DNA of 64,000 bases. Source: Lactobacillus sp. (lineage in GTDB: Bacteria; Bacillota; Bacilli; Lactobacillales; Lactobacillaceae). Of this stretch, positions 24,279-35,300 are shown in pieces. Location: positions 1-64,000 of the forward strand of contig JAUMUC010000002.1 in the NCBI GenBank assembly GCA_030530865.1, in the 5' to 3' direction. Position numbers and translations under genes: made by a program. Under the pieces are notes generated by a model. The model was given only the letters and a program-made list of their open reading frames with translations, was not told where the DNA came from and searched no databases. The number at the start of each line of letters is the position of its first letter. Positions within the stretch are counted from its first letter, which is position 1.

Positions 24279-25577
24279 TTAAGGTTCGATTCTAGTCATC
24301 ATTCTTGGGAATGGAATAGCTTCACGAACGTGATCTAATTTACAAATCCAAGCAATAACTCTTTCAAATCCCATACCGAAACCTGAGTGAGGCACTGAAC
24401 CGTAACGACGTAAGTCAAGGTACCAGTTGTAAGTTTCAAGTGACAAACCAGCTTCTTCAAGTTGAGCCTTAAGTACTTCGTAATCACTTTCACGTTCACT
24501 ACCACCCATAATTTCACCGTAACCTTCTGGTGCTAAAACGTCAGCACAAAGGTAAGTCTTTGGATTTTCTGGGTTCTTCTTCATGTAAAATGGCTTAATT
24601 GCAGTTGGGTAATTTACGATGAAGAATGGACGGTCGAATTGGTTAGCAAGATATGCTTCATCTGGAGCACCGAAGTCATCGCCCCATTGAATTTCACGAC
24701 CAGCTTCTTGCAACATCTTGATAGCTTCACCGTAGTCAAGACGAACGAAGTTACCTTCTGTAGTTGGACGAAGCTTTTCAGGATCACGACCTAAAATTTC
24801 CAATTCATATTGGTTCTTTTCAAGCACTTGACCTGTGATGTAAGCTAAGAATCTTTCTTGAAGATCCAATGATTCATCTTGGTGCATCCAAGCCATTTCA
24901 GGTTCCATCATCCAGAATTCAGTTAAGTGACGACGAGTCTTAGAAGCTTCAGCACGGAAAGTTGGACCGAAAGTAAAGATTTTACCGAAAGCTTCAGCCC
25001 CTACTTCACCGTATAATTGACCAGATTGTGATAAGTAAGCATCTGTTTCAAAGTATTCAGTGTGGAATAATTCGGTAGTACCTTCTGGTGCTGTGTGCAT
25101 CAATAAAGGTGCATCAAATTTGATGAAACCTTCTTTTTCGAAGAAGTCAACAGTAGCTTTAAATAAAGTATTTCTGATTTGCATAATTGCAAATGGACGA
25201 CGGCTTCTAAGCCATAAATGTCTGTGATCCAATAAGAAATCAATACCGTGTTCCTTATTAGTTACAGGGAAGCCTTCACGATTTGAAACGACTTCCAAGT
25301 CAGAAATTTGTAATTCGTAACCAAACTTAGAACGCTTGTCTTCGTTAATAGTACCAGTTACATAAAAACTAGCTTCTTGGTGAAGACCTTTGGCAGTTTG
25401 GAAAGTTTCTTCACTTACATCTTCCTTGCGGATAACTCCTTGGAAAAATGCTGAACCATCACGTAATTGAAGGAACATGATTTTCCCACTTGAACGTTTA
25501 TCAGTAAGCCAAACATGCATTTTGACGGTTTCGCCAACGTGTTTAGCACTGTCTTTAATTGCTACATATTCTGTCAT
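24279..25577 (-). CDS. asnS: Asparaginyl-tRNA synthetase
   Basis: 432 residues, class IIb synthetase. The N-terminal OB-fold anticodon-binding domain covers about 1-105. The catalytic core has motif 2 [20 protein letters not shown] and motif 3 [12 protein letters not shown]. The FW(M)MEPE pattern after motif 2 is typical of AsnRS rather than AspRS, and a separate full-length aspS is present in this window. I saw no T-box in the short upstream region, unlike glyQS and hisS-aspS here. Confidence 0.94.
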   Translation of the reverse strand: MTEYVAIKDSAKHVGETVKMHVWLTDKRSSGKIMFLQLRDGSAFFQGVIRKEDVSEETFQTAKGLHQEASFYVTGTINEDKRSKFGYELQISDLEVVSNREGFPVTNKEHGIDFLLDHRHLWLRSRRPFAIMQIRNTLFKATVDFFEKEGFIKFDAPLLMHTAPEGTTELFHTEYFETDAYLSQSGQLYGEVGAEAFGKIFTFGPTFRAEASKTRRHLTEFWMMEPEMAWMHQDESLDLQERFLAYITGQVLEKNQYELEILGRDPEKLRPTTEGNFVRLDYGEAIKMLQEAGREIQWGDDFGAPDEAYLANQFDRPFFIVNYPTAIKPFYMKKNPENPKTYLCADVLAPEGYGEIMGGSERESDYEVLKAQLEEAGLSLETYNWYLDLRRYGSVPHSGFGMGFERVIAWICKLDHVREAIPFPRMMTRIEP

Positions 25578-25637
25578 TTTTGTTTCATCACCTTTTAAAA
25601 ATTACATTTCAATGCTACCAAAAAAAGCTTTTCTTGT

Positions 25638-26117
25638 CTATTTATTCTTACTATTTGTTTGGAATGGGTAAAGTTGATATCCCAAATTTCCATTACCCGT
25701 TGTATAAGCAATTTCCCACATTGCTTGTTTTTTCACCCAGCCTAAATTTACGCCAGTAATTTTCGCATTAGCATGTTGGCTTTTGAAAAGATTGATTACA
25801 GCCGTTTCGCTTCTGCCATCTTGTTCACCATAAACCACTGCTCTTTTAGAATGTGGAATATAGATGACATATTTAGTTTGACCATTGGTCTTACCAACGA
25901 CAGTGTAAGAGCTGACGCCTCGATCAAGATGATAATTTTTGATAATTTCTGTAATACCAGCTTTTTGCTTAGCAATTTGATCAGCTTGGGCATTAGCTCC
26001 ACGACTTTTAGCTCCAGCAGACCAAAAAATGAAGACAAAAAAGCAATATAAAAGTACTAGAAGACCTAATACCCAAAGGATGAATTTAATTAAGAGTGAT
26101 TTTTCATATTGAGTCAT
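25638..26117 (-). CDS. YpmB/TseB-like membrane-anchored PepSY-type protein (DUF5590)
   Basis: 159 residues. One N-terminal transmembrane helix (about 10-31) is followed by an extracellular region with an alternating beta pattern (SSYTVVGKTNGQTKYVIYIP). It matches the YpmB family by sequence style and position: between dinG and asnS, as in Bacillus. Bacillus YpmB (TseB) influences PBP2A and cell elongation. The start overlaps dinG by 14 bases, so the two are cotranscribed. Confidence 0.75.
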   Translation of the reverse strand: MTQYEKSLLIKFILWVLGLLVLLYCFFVFIFWSAGAKSRGANAQADQIAKQKAGITEIIKNYHLDRGVSSYTVVGKTNGQTKYVIYIPHSKRAVVYGEQDGRSETAVINLFKSQHANAKITGVNLGWVKKQAMWEIAYTTGNGNLGYQLYPFQTNSKNK

Positions 26118-28827
26118 AATGTTTTAAATTCGTTTCTACATCTTTTAATTTAACTTTTTGGACTTTGACCGGAATTGTTTTTAAGAAATTATTGCCATAA
26201 TCCTTCGTCCAAATTCTAGGATCGAGAATCATGAAGATCCCATGATCGTCTTCACCACGGATTAAACGGCCCATTCCCTGCCTAAATTTGATAACTGCTC
26301 GAGGTAAGCTATCAGAATTGAAGTCACCTTTTCGCAATTTAACTTCGGGTTGATCCGGATTCTCAAATGGCAATTTAGTTGCCACCACAATGTCTAATTG
26401 ACTATCGTGGAAATCAACACCTTCCCAAAAGCTATCAGCCGCAATTAAGATCGCCTGACTAGCAAGTTTGAAACGTTTGATCAATTTTTGATTTGAGCCA
26501 GAAATCCCTTGGGCAATAATTTCATGCTCTTTTAAGAGAGGCTCATTAACAATGGCTGAATAAAGTTCCTGAATTTTACTCAAATTAGTCATTAGAATCA
26601 GCACATGGCTTTGCGTTTGAAAACTATCGATAATCAAATTTGCTAATTTACTAATGAAATCATTTTGATCAGCCGTTGGAAAATCAGTGACTGATAAGAC
26701 ATGCAGCTTATTTTGATAATTGAAGCCTTGTTTGACCAAAATTGTTTCAGCATTGGTTACAGCCAATTGCTTTTTAGCAAAATCAAAACTGCGTCCATCT
26801 GACAAAGTTGCACTAACAAAAGCTGGATGATCAAAACGGCGATAAAGGCCAGTCAATTCTTCTGTTGGATCAAGATTCATCCAACTTAAATTAGCACTGA
26901 ACGGGTCGTCACGATTAGTTAAAGTAACCGTAAAGCCCATATTTTCTAGCTTTTCTTGATCAGTAATGAGATCTGATAGCTCAAATGATTTTTCCATATA
27001 AAAATCTAACTGATCAATCGTCGACAAAATGTCATCCACTAAGGATGTAGCTTTTTGCTGAATTAATTTGAAAACTAATTCGTCCGTTTTTTGTCTAAGC
27101 TCTTCAATTAAGCGATTAAAGCCGGATAATTCTGTTTGAAAATTAGGGCTGTTAAATAGATCCTTACCCGCAAAACTGAATGATACTTGCTTTAAATATT
27201 CGCTACGCTGACCAGCTTTATTTTCAACCAAAATCTTTTGTAAACGATTGATCTTGTTGATGAGATTATTAGATTCCTCATCCAAAATGGCTAATGGATC
27301 GGTAAAAGTTGGCTCGTCGCGGAATTGCAAGGCAACAGAATTAGGATTGAAAAAGAGCAAATTACGTAAGTGACTAATTTGTCCCCAAAGACTTTCAAAC
27401 TGCAAGCCATCACTGAGTGACTTTTCAAAAGCATCACGTAAACGATGAGCTTCATCGACAACTAAATATGGATGTGCTCCCCAAATCGTTTCTTGATAAT
27501 GGCTAGCTAAATAAGCGTGGTTAGTCACTAAAATATCTGCTTGTTCTTGTCTAAGTCTGGCTAAGTTCCAAAAATCGACATCAGAAAAGAGTGAACCGAC
27601 CCGGGCATCCCCAGGATGGATCACTTTTTTAAAGAGCGGATTTTGAAAATTAGTCAGCTCAAGTTCGTCTAAATCCCCTGTTTCAGTTTCAGTCAACCAG
27701 ACTAATAATTGCATTTGCAAAACTAGCGTTGGCAAGTTAGTCGTTTTCTCTTGTAAAGTTTGGTAAAAGCCGTCTAAATCAAGATAGTGACGACTTGACT
27801 TGACTGATTCAGCGGACAAATCTAGTCCAGTAATCTTTTTTACTTTGGGTATTTCGACATTGATTAATTGATTTTGTAAGACTCTAGTGGGCGTACTGAT
27901 GACTAGTTTTTTATTATTTTTCAAAGCATAAACATAGCCTAACAAGTAAGACAGCGTCTTCCCTGTCCCATTGGGAGCTTCAATCAACAATGGATGACTG
28001 TCGGTTTGTAAAAATGAGTGGAGCTGATTAATTAGCTCGAATTGACATTGTCTGAATGTTAGCTTTTTAGTTAACAGATTTTTTAGCTGAGACTTTTTAG
28101 GAAAGTTTTTGTAATTTTCCCTGGCTGGCAAGTCGGTAATTTGCTTTTTTAAAACTAAATTACGCACTTGCATTAATCCCTTATCTAAAGGACGTTTATC
28201 TTGACGCAATTCATCACTAATCACTTTAAAAATCCAAGAAGTATCTCTTAATAAGTTCTTAGAAAGACTTCGTAACTGATTCAAAGTGGATTGTGGTAAA
28301 CTAGCTAATTTGTTGAAAATGTCCAATAGCAAAATTGCTGTCCCATAAGCATCAGAATCAGCTTGATGTGGATTTAGGTGCTTGATATCTAAGCGATTAG
28401 TTAAATCCACTAACCGATATGATGGTAAGGTTGGAAAAGCAATTTTGGCTAATTGCACTGTATCAATTGCTCGCCCCTTAAATTCTGGCAAGCCAGCATT
28501 TTTCAATTCATGGTTTAAAAATGGTAAGTCAAAGTTAATATTATGAGCTACGAAAACCGTATTCTCTAATATTTGGCTGATCTTTGGTGCAATTTCTTTA
28601 AAAAGTGGTGCATCTTTAACATCATCATTAGAGATGCCTGTTAAGTTTTGCACTGAAATGGGGATGTCCTTTTCGGGGTTGATCATTATGGAATAAGTTT
28701 CGGCTACTTGAAAATTGCGAATGATGGCACATCCAAATTGAATGATCCGATCACCTTGCTCTTTACTAGTACCGGTAGTTTCCAAATCGACAACAGCGAA
28801 ATTGGTCTCCTTGAGCACTTGGATCAT
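26104..28827 (-). CDS. dinG: DinG-family helicase fused to a DnaQ-like 3'-5' exonuclease
   Basis: 907 residues in two parts. The DEDD exonuclease domain at the N-terminus (about 1-170) shows FAVVDLETTGTSKEQGDRII and HNINFDLPFLNHE. The XPD/DinG-like helicase follows, with Walker A EAPNGTGKTLSYLLGY, the DEAH box VVDEAHRLR and the late motif RQGMGRLIRGEDDHG. No cysteine cluster is present between motifs I and II, so this is the Fe-S-free Gram-positive form. It may act as a nuclease/ATPase in repair. It is the last gene after rexB-rexA, separated by 14 bases. Confidence 0.92.
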   Translation of the reverse strand: MIQVLKETNFAVVDLETTGTSKEQGDRIIQFGCAIIRNFQVAETYSIMINPEKDIPISVQNLTGISNDDVKDAPLFKEIAPKISQILENTVFVAHNINFDLPFLNHELKNAGLPEFKGRAIDTVQLAKIAFPTLPSYRLVDLTNRLDIKHLNPHQADSDAYGTAILLLDIFNKLASLPQSTLNQLRSLSKNLLRDTSWIFKVISDELRQDKRPLDKGLMQVRNLVLKKQITDLPARENYKNFPKKSQLKNLLTKKLTFRQCQFELINQLHSFLQTDSHPLLIEAPNGTGKTLSYLLGYVYALKNNKKLVISTPTRVLQNQLINVEIPKVKKITGLDLSAESVKSSRHYLDLDGFYQTLQEKTTNLPTLVLQMQLLVWLTETETGDLDELELTNFQNPLFKKVIHPGDARVGSLFSDVDFWNLARLRQEQADILVTNHAYLASHYQETIWGAHPYLVVDEAHRLRDAFEKSLSDGLQFESLWGQISHLRNLLFFNPNSVALQFRDEPTFTDPLAILDEESNNLINKINRLQKILVENKAGQRSEYLKQVSFSFAGKDLFNSPNFQTELSGFNRLIEELRQKTDELVFKLIQQKATSLVDDILSTIDQLDFYMEKSFELSDLITDQEKLENMGFTVTLTNRDDPFSANLSWMNLDPTEELTGLYRRFDHPAFVSATLSDGRSFDFAKKQLAVTNAETILVKQGFNYQNKLHVLSVTDFPTADQNDFISKLANLIIDSFQTQSHVLILMTNLSKIQELYSAIVNEPLLKEHEIIAQGISGSNQKLIKRFKLASQAILIAADSFWEGVDFHDSQLDIVVATKLPFENPDQPEVKLRKGDFNSDSLPRAVIKFRQGMGRLIRGEDDHGIFMILDPRIWTKDYGNNFLKTIPVKVQKVKLKDVETNLKHYDSI

Positions 28828-28841
28828 GACTTACCTCCTTT

Positions 28842-31800
28842 CTAAACGGGTACGATTTGCTGACAATCTAACAAGATCAGATACTTCTTAATAACTGACT
28901 TTTGACTAAATTCCGAGAGAGCTTTTTCATATAGGCGAAGCTGACCCTGATATTTTTCTTGCAGTTTCTTAATTGCCAAATCTTGATTCTTTCGATCGAC
29001 ATGATCCGTCTTGTAGTCAAATAAAATAATACCATTCTTTGTGACAAAATAACCATCGATCGTACCGTGAATTAAAACTTTTGCATCAGGATCACTGAAA
29101 TTGTGGGCTAATAAGTCAGCTTTAATCGTGCTTGAGAATGATTCTTCTCTAAATAATTGCTCAGGATTTTGATAAAACGGCTTGGCAAAATCTGATGCTA
29201 AAAACCACTTGATAGCGTCAATTGGCAATTTCTTAGCTAACTCTGCCTGGAGCAAATTCTTGTCAACTAAGGCTTGAATTTGGGCTTCTAAGCTGATTTC
29301 TGGATGATCATATTGATAATATTGCAAAACTAAGTGTGTTGCTGAACCAATTTCGGCACCAGTGAAGTTTTCTTTATATAAAAAATTAGGTTCTCGTTCA
29401 ATTGGTTGCAAATAATGATTATGCGACTTAATCAAATGAGCATTTTCTAGCTCGGTCTCATCGTCAGAAAATGAAGCTTTAACTTCAGAAACAGACTGAT
29501 AACTAGTCATTTCAGTTGCATCTTGATGATCATACTGAAAATCAAACATTTTCTTAGCAAATTTATCTAGATCATAGCTGATGATTGAAGGTTTAGCAGC
29601 AAGATTTTGAGTTTGATCTTGCGTAATTGCTTGAGCCTTAATGGCTTTGAAAAATTGGCTATCTCGACCTAGTGGCATTGCGCCAGCAATCAATTTTAAT
29701 GGCGTAGAAGCAGCTAATTTTTCTTGCAAACTGATACCTAATTCTCGTTGGCTATTAATCAATTCCATCGTATTATCCAGATTGTTGAAAGTAGCAGGAA
29801 TAATTAATTTTTGCTTAGCTCTAGTCAAAGCAACGTATAAAACACGGGTTTCTTCTTCCAGTTCAGCCTTGGTTTTAATGAAGTTACCATAGCTTTTAAC
29901 GAGGGTGTTAATTCGCCATTCTTGGCCAGTAATCGTAATACCTAAGCCTGATTGATTAATAATGTAATTGTTATACAGGTCACTCTTTTGAAAACGTTTG
30001 TTGAGTCCTAGATAAAAGACAACTGGGAATTCAAGCCCTTTAGAACCGTGAATCGTCATTAATTGGATGCAATTATTGCTTTCACTTGCCACAATTGGCT
30101 GAGCTAAATCTTTTTGGCGTTCTTGCATTCTGGAAATAAAGTTGATGAATTGGAAAATCCCTTTAAAACCAGCAGTTTCGTAACTTTTTGCTCGATCAAA
30201 AAGTGCTTCCAGATTAACTCTTCTTTGGGCACCTCCAGGCAATTGTGTCATCAATTCCAATAAATCAGTTTCTTCATAGATATGCCAAATTAGTTCAGAA
30301 ATTCGATGAGCATTTGCGTAGGCTCTAAATTGACTTAGTTCGTTTAAAAAGGACCGCAAACGAACTGCTAAATCGTCATCTTCACCTGCCCGTTTAGTTA
30401 CGGCTTGATAAAAGTTACCCCGCTTACTGTAGACCCGGATTCTCGCTAAGTCATTTTCACTAAAGTTGTAAAGTGGACTACGCATGACAGCAACTAGCGG
30501 GATATCTTGAATTGGATTATCAATGATCTTCAAATATGACATGATAATCGTCAATTCAGTGGTTTGAAAATAATTCTTGGTGTCAGACACTAAAACTGGA
30601 ATATTGGCAGCTTCAAGTGCCTTAATAATTTCGAGATTTTCGCCCCGCCCTCTTTCTAGGAGAACAATATCGCGATATTCGATTGGTCGTTTTTGCTTGG
30701 TTTTGACATCATAAATCAAGGTTTTTTCCGCAATTAACTTTTTAATGCGGTTAACAATTAAGTCGATTTGAGAAAACTCATCTTCTGAATAGTAGAGTTC
30801 GCTGGCACAATCAAGATCGCTAGGATAATAGCTCGCCCCAAAGACTAATTGACCTTCTTTTTGATAATCAATACCACCAAAGTTTTCGGTCATTAATGGA
30901 TTGAAAATCTGATTAACCGTGTTAACGACACCAGTAGTGGATCTGAAATTATCTTTCAAAATGATCTTTGTATCAGGACCACTAGCTTGATAACTTTGAT
31001 ATTTAGCAAGGAATAATTGCGGTTCAGCTTGGCGGAAACCGTAAATTGATTGCTTCACATCCCCAACAACGAAAGAGCGGTTATCCGCTTTTAATGCAGT
31101 CAGAATACTTTCTTGCAATGGGTTAATATCTTGATATTCATCAACTAAAACTTCTTTGAATTTTTGTTGATAAAAATGCTTCGACATCGCACTTTCAGTT
31201 GTATCGCTAGTGAATAAATCACTGGTTAATTGTTCTAAATCAGTAAAGTCAAGCAAGTTGTTGCGTTTCTTAAGTGCTTGATACTGTTTGATAAAGGCCA
31301 ATTCCACTTGATAAATCGTTTCGACAATTTGCTGACCTTGATGCATCACCTCAATTTGTTGGGCTTCATCAGTGGCATAAAAGCTACTATATAAATCTTT
31401 AGCTTGGCCGATAATCACTTTATGGAAGTTCAACATTTGCTTGAAGTAGCTTTTATCAAGTTCATCCATCTTCTTTGGGGTAACTACCCGATTGAAGTTC
31501 TTGATTTGGGCCAAATTAGCTCGTTGTTCATTATATGGCTGATCAGTTTTGAGGCTGGTGAGGTAGTTGTTGATCAAAAGCTTAAACTTTTCAGTTCGAT
31601 CAACTAATTTTTCAAAACCTTCTTTAGCAAAATGTGGATCATTTGATAAAAGAGCCAATTGGTGACTAAGTTCGTTGATACTAGTGTATAAGTATGCTTT
31701 GATCTTCTTTTGCCAAAGTTCAGTTTTAACCAAAGAATCGGCTACTTCATAGTCACGAGGTAATTCTTTTAGCCATTCTCGGTAATTAGCCTTGGTCATA

Positions 31801-32318
31801 GCAAAGTTATAAAGACTCAGCAAAAGTTCTCTTGCAGTTTGCGAATCCTTGGCATCGCTGAAATTATCATAAAAGGCCAAAAATGCAGGATCATTCAACT
31901 TTTCCTTTTCAATCATCCCCAAGGCTTCTTCACGCAAAAGTTCAGCTTGCGTTTCATCTGTTAAAAGACTAAATGATGGATCCAAATCTAAGCAGTAATA
32001 GAATCGCTTCAAGACTTGCAAACAAAAGGCATCAATTGTCGAAATGTTGGCTGATTCTAGCTTAGTCAATTGCGTTTTAAAGCGATCATCCTCAGCAGCT
32101 AATTTAGTGAGTTCAAGCTTTAAACGAGTTTTCATTTCCAATGCAGCCGCATTAGTAAAAGTCACAATTAGGAGTTCGTCGACATTAATTCCATTTTTGA
32201 TTAGCTTCAAAACCCGCTCAACTAGTACAGTTGTTTTACCACTACCAGCAGAAGCTGAAACTAAAATATTTGGTGCCAAACAATCCATTGCTGCTTGTTG
32301 TTCTTTAGTAAATGGCAT
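28842..32318 (-). CDS. addA: ATP-dependent helicase/nuclease subunit A (RexA/AddA)
   Basis: 1158 residues, UvrD-like superfamily 1 helicase with a C-terminal nuclease. Walker A is SASAGSGKTTVLVERV (about 17-32), motif II is LVDEYQDINPLQE and motif III region GDVKQSIYGFRQAEP. The helicase motif TRVLYVALTRAKQKLI is near residue 825. The RecB-type nuclease motif IILFDYKTDHV is near residue 1095. With RexB it processes double-strand breaks and loads RecA at Chi. Its start overlaps the rexB stop by one base (TAATG). Confidence 0.94.
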   Translation of the reverse strand: MPFTKEQQAAMDCLAPNILVSASAGSGKTTVLVERVLKLIKNGINVDELLIVTFTNAAALEMKTRLKLELTKLAAEDDRFKTQLTKLESANISTIDAFCLQVLKRFYYCLDLDPSFSLLTDETQAELLREEALGMIEKEKLNDPAFLAFYDNFSDAKDSQTARELLLSLYNFAMTKANYREWLKELPRDYEVADSLVKTELWQKKIKAYLYTSINELSHQLALLSNDPHFAKEGFEKLVDRTEKFKLLINNYLTSLKTDQPYNEQRANLAQIKNFNRVVTPKKMDELDKSYFKQMLNFHKVIIGQAKDLYSSFYATDEAQQIEVMHQGQQIVETIYQVELAFIKQYQALKKRNNLLDFTDLEQLTSDLFTSDTTESAMSKHFYQQKFKEVLVDEYQDINPLQESILTALKADNRSFVVGDVKQSIYGFRQAEPQLFLAKYQSYQASGPDTKIILKDNFRSTTGVVNTVNQIFNPLMTENFGGIDYQKEGQLVFGASYYPSDLDCASELYYSEDEFSQIDLIVNRIKKLIAEKTLIYDVKTKQKRPIEYRDIVLLERGRGENLEIIKALEAANIPVLVSDTKNYFQTTELTIIMSYLKIIDNPIQDIPLVAVMRSPLYNFSENDLARIRVYSKRGNFYQAVTKRAGEDDDLAVRLRSFLNELSQFRAYANAHRISELIWHIYEETDLLELMTQLPGGAQRRVNLEALFDRAKSYETAGFKGIFQFINFISRMQERQKDLAQPIVASESNNCIQLMTIHGSKGLEFPVVFYLGLNKRFQKSDLYNNYIINQSGLGITITGQEWRINTLVKSYGNFIKTKAELEEETRVLYVALTRAKQKLIIPATFNNLDNTMELINSQRELGISLQEKLAASTPLKLIAGAMPLGRDSQFFKAIKAQAITQDQTQNLAAKPSIISYDLDKFAKKMFDFQYDHQDATEMTSYQSVSEVKASFSDDETELENAHLIKSHNHYLQPIEREPNFLYKENFTGAEIGSATHLVLQYYQYDHPEISLEAQIQALVDKNLLQAELAKKLPIDAIKWFLASDFAKPFYQNPEQLFREESFSSTIKADLLAHNFSDPDAKVLIHGTIDGYFVTKNGIILFDYKTDHVDRKNQDLAIKKLQEKYQGQLRLYEKALSEFSQKSVIKKYLILLDCQQIVPV

Positions 32319-35300
32319 TAATCAGCGTCTCCTTTCATTTCTGTTAGTAATTCATCACGACTTTGTGGCGTAATTTCACGATATTGATTATTAGCGAACA
32401 TATGGTCAAAAAAGAAAATATCCTTATAGTCAGAGTATGTTAAACCATTTCTTCTTTGATCAATGCGATATGGATTCAAAGCTAATTTACCGCTCAGAAT
32501 ATCCTGGCCAGCTTCTTTGATCAGCTTTTCATTTTGCTTGAGTAGCAGTTCAAATTCAGCCTGTGTGAAATTAGCCGTTTTTGAGCGTAATTTAGCATAG
32601 TTATCATTGTTAGCCCGGTGATCAATATAAATACCGAAGTATTTGAGGTTTTTATGATCATTTGGCTTTAAAACGAGATCTTTATTGAAGTTATCTGCTC
32701 GATTGATTAAAGGTAAACTTCTGGTGAAATGTTGGTAAAGTCCACCAATGAGCTGCTCATCAGCTTGCAAACGATTATTGATCACAGCTAGATAAGTCAT
32801 CATTTGTAAAGAAAGGCCATAGTAGAATTCTTTTAAGTCAAATTCATGGTGAGAAGACTTATAGTCGATAACTTGGAAATCATGGGCATTTCGATCTAAG
32901 CGGTCAATCTTACCTCTAATATTAATCTCCCCTAGTTGTCCAAGATCATATTTGAGGCCAGGCATTTTTTCACCAAGACCGAAAGTTAATTCTGATGAGA
33001 CTGGCAATAATGCTTGATCATCATTTTGGATCTTTTCTAACAAGTTTTGAGCAACTACCGAGCTAGTTTTGTCCAGACATCTAAAGAGATATTGATTGAA
33101 CTTATCACGCTTTAAATAGCGATATTCGGCTTGTTCTTTGAGTTTATCTTGCACTTGAGCTAAAATAACCGCCAATTTATCTGCTGATAAGTCAGCAAAG
33201 TTCAACTTCGCTTTTTGAACAGTTTTGACTAAAAGGTCCATTGTGGCGTGTAAGTAGTTCCCCGCTTGAATACTATCGAATTCATTTTTGTTCCGGGGAT
33301 GCAATTTTAAGCCGTACTTTAAAAAGTATTCAAATGAATTTTGATAGTAAGACTCTAATTGGGAAACTGAAGCAGATAAGCTGTTACCATACAATCTTTG
33401 AGCTAATTCTGGACTTAAATCTTCTGGATTATTGTCATAGCGTAAAGCTTTTTGAATGTTAGTGACTTTAGTTGCAATGTATTGTTTGATAGTTTCGAGT
33501 AACTGATGCGTTAAGCTAGTTGCATTAACACTATTCAGGTATGCCAAAAAGCCTAAACTAGCGTTAGGATTTGTCAGATATTTGGCTAATTCAGTTTCAT
33601 CATTAGGTAAATCATGTTGCGTCGTCACTGGAGCTTGCCAATTCTTAAATTTCAGCCAATAAAACGATGGCTCAATCGCTTCATTTTGTGAGTTAAAAAA
33701 AGGATAAGTTAAGTGCAATTTTTGACTAATGGCCATAATATTGCCGAATTGATAGGCTTGATCCAAGGTATTTAATTCACGTTGATCATCAATTTCGAAT
33801 TGAGCCACATTTTCTGGAGTTAAATAGCCAGGATTTTGACTGTTTTTTGGCAAATCTTGGCCAGTTGCCCCAATGATGAAAACTTCTTGATATTCCCCTG
33901 CTTGGCTAATGCCGAATTCAGAAAAAGTCACCGCATCTAAAGTAGCAGGAATTTGTGAAAATTGAGCTTCAGAAAAGCCTGATACCAGCAAGTTGAAGAA
34001 ATCTTTGACATCAAATTTTTGCTCTTCAATCAACAAATAATCGTGTAATAAATTAAGCAATAAATCCCACAATTGCTTTGGTTGAGCTTGTACTTGCAAT
34101 TCGGTACTTTCATTTCTGATTTCGTCTAATCGATCAGGCAGACCGATTTGCTTAATCCAATTGAAGAAGGCACTAACTCCTTTTTGAGGATCGGTTGTTT
34201 TTAATTTGGCTAGTAAATCTTCAAGTTGATTAACGATTTCTTGTCGCAATTTTTCGACGCCATCAGAAATTGTTAGATCAGCCCATTCATCACAATTAAC
34301 ATGCCATAGTTGACCATTAATTCCCCCAGCTAATGCCAAGTTTTCTAATTGATCAAGATCTAGCAATAGTTGCTCATTATTTTGGTAAAAAGCTGGTCGC
34401 CACAAAGCAGTTTTTAACATGGCAAAAATATTGCTTGATTGATAAGGATGTTCGATGAATTCGGCTAGATTTTCTAAGAAAATAACTAAAGGATGATACT
34501 TCATTTCCTTTTCTAAGTCATTGAAGTATGGGATTCCCATTTGTCGTAAAACTGGATCTAGATATGATTCATATTTTCTTAAATCGGGTGCTAAAACCAA
34601 AAAGTCTTTAAATCTAGCTTGACCTAAACTCACCTTTTGATAGATCGTTCTAGCAGCATAATAGACTTCACTGTAGCGTGAATCCGCAATTACTAGTTGA
34701 GGATTGGTCATGTCAGTTAGTTCGCTAATTTGACCACTCCAAAGTCGTAAGAGTGAATTTTGACTAGTTGGCAAGCTTTGATAATTGACTTTAATTGACC
34801 GCTTTTTACAAAAATCAGTAATGCGATAAATGGTCTTTTGGCAGACATAGTCATAATCTTCTTTTTGAGCAAAATAATGACTGCCGTCTTTAGTTTGAAA
34901 GCCCAGACAAACCGTCTTGGCTTTTTTGATTAAGGCAAAAATGGTCGTTAATTCAGTCTTAGTAAAGTAAGAAAAATGTGCAAAGAAGAAATGACTGTTA
35001 GCTAATTGATCGAGTTCAGGGATTAATTTATTAAATTGCATCACTAGATCAGATTTAGTTGAAAACTTATCATTAATCCTTTTCAGCAATTCCAAATTAA
35101 TAATTGCTAAATCTTGCAACTTTAATTTAGTTTCTTCATCAATCTCTAAAGCTTCAATGTCACTTAAATCGACTTGATTTTCTTTTAATTGATTGATTGT
35201 TTGGTATAATTGCTTAATTAATCCTGGTGTAATTGTTTGAGATTTAAGCAAAGTCAATTGACTCTTTTTCTCAGTGATAATTTTGGCTAAAAGCATGCTA

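Noticed and set aside
25578-25637. T-box leader for asnS
   Set aside because: The upstream gap is only about 60 bases and contains no T-box sequence or terminator/antiterminator pair.
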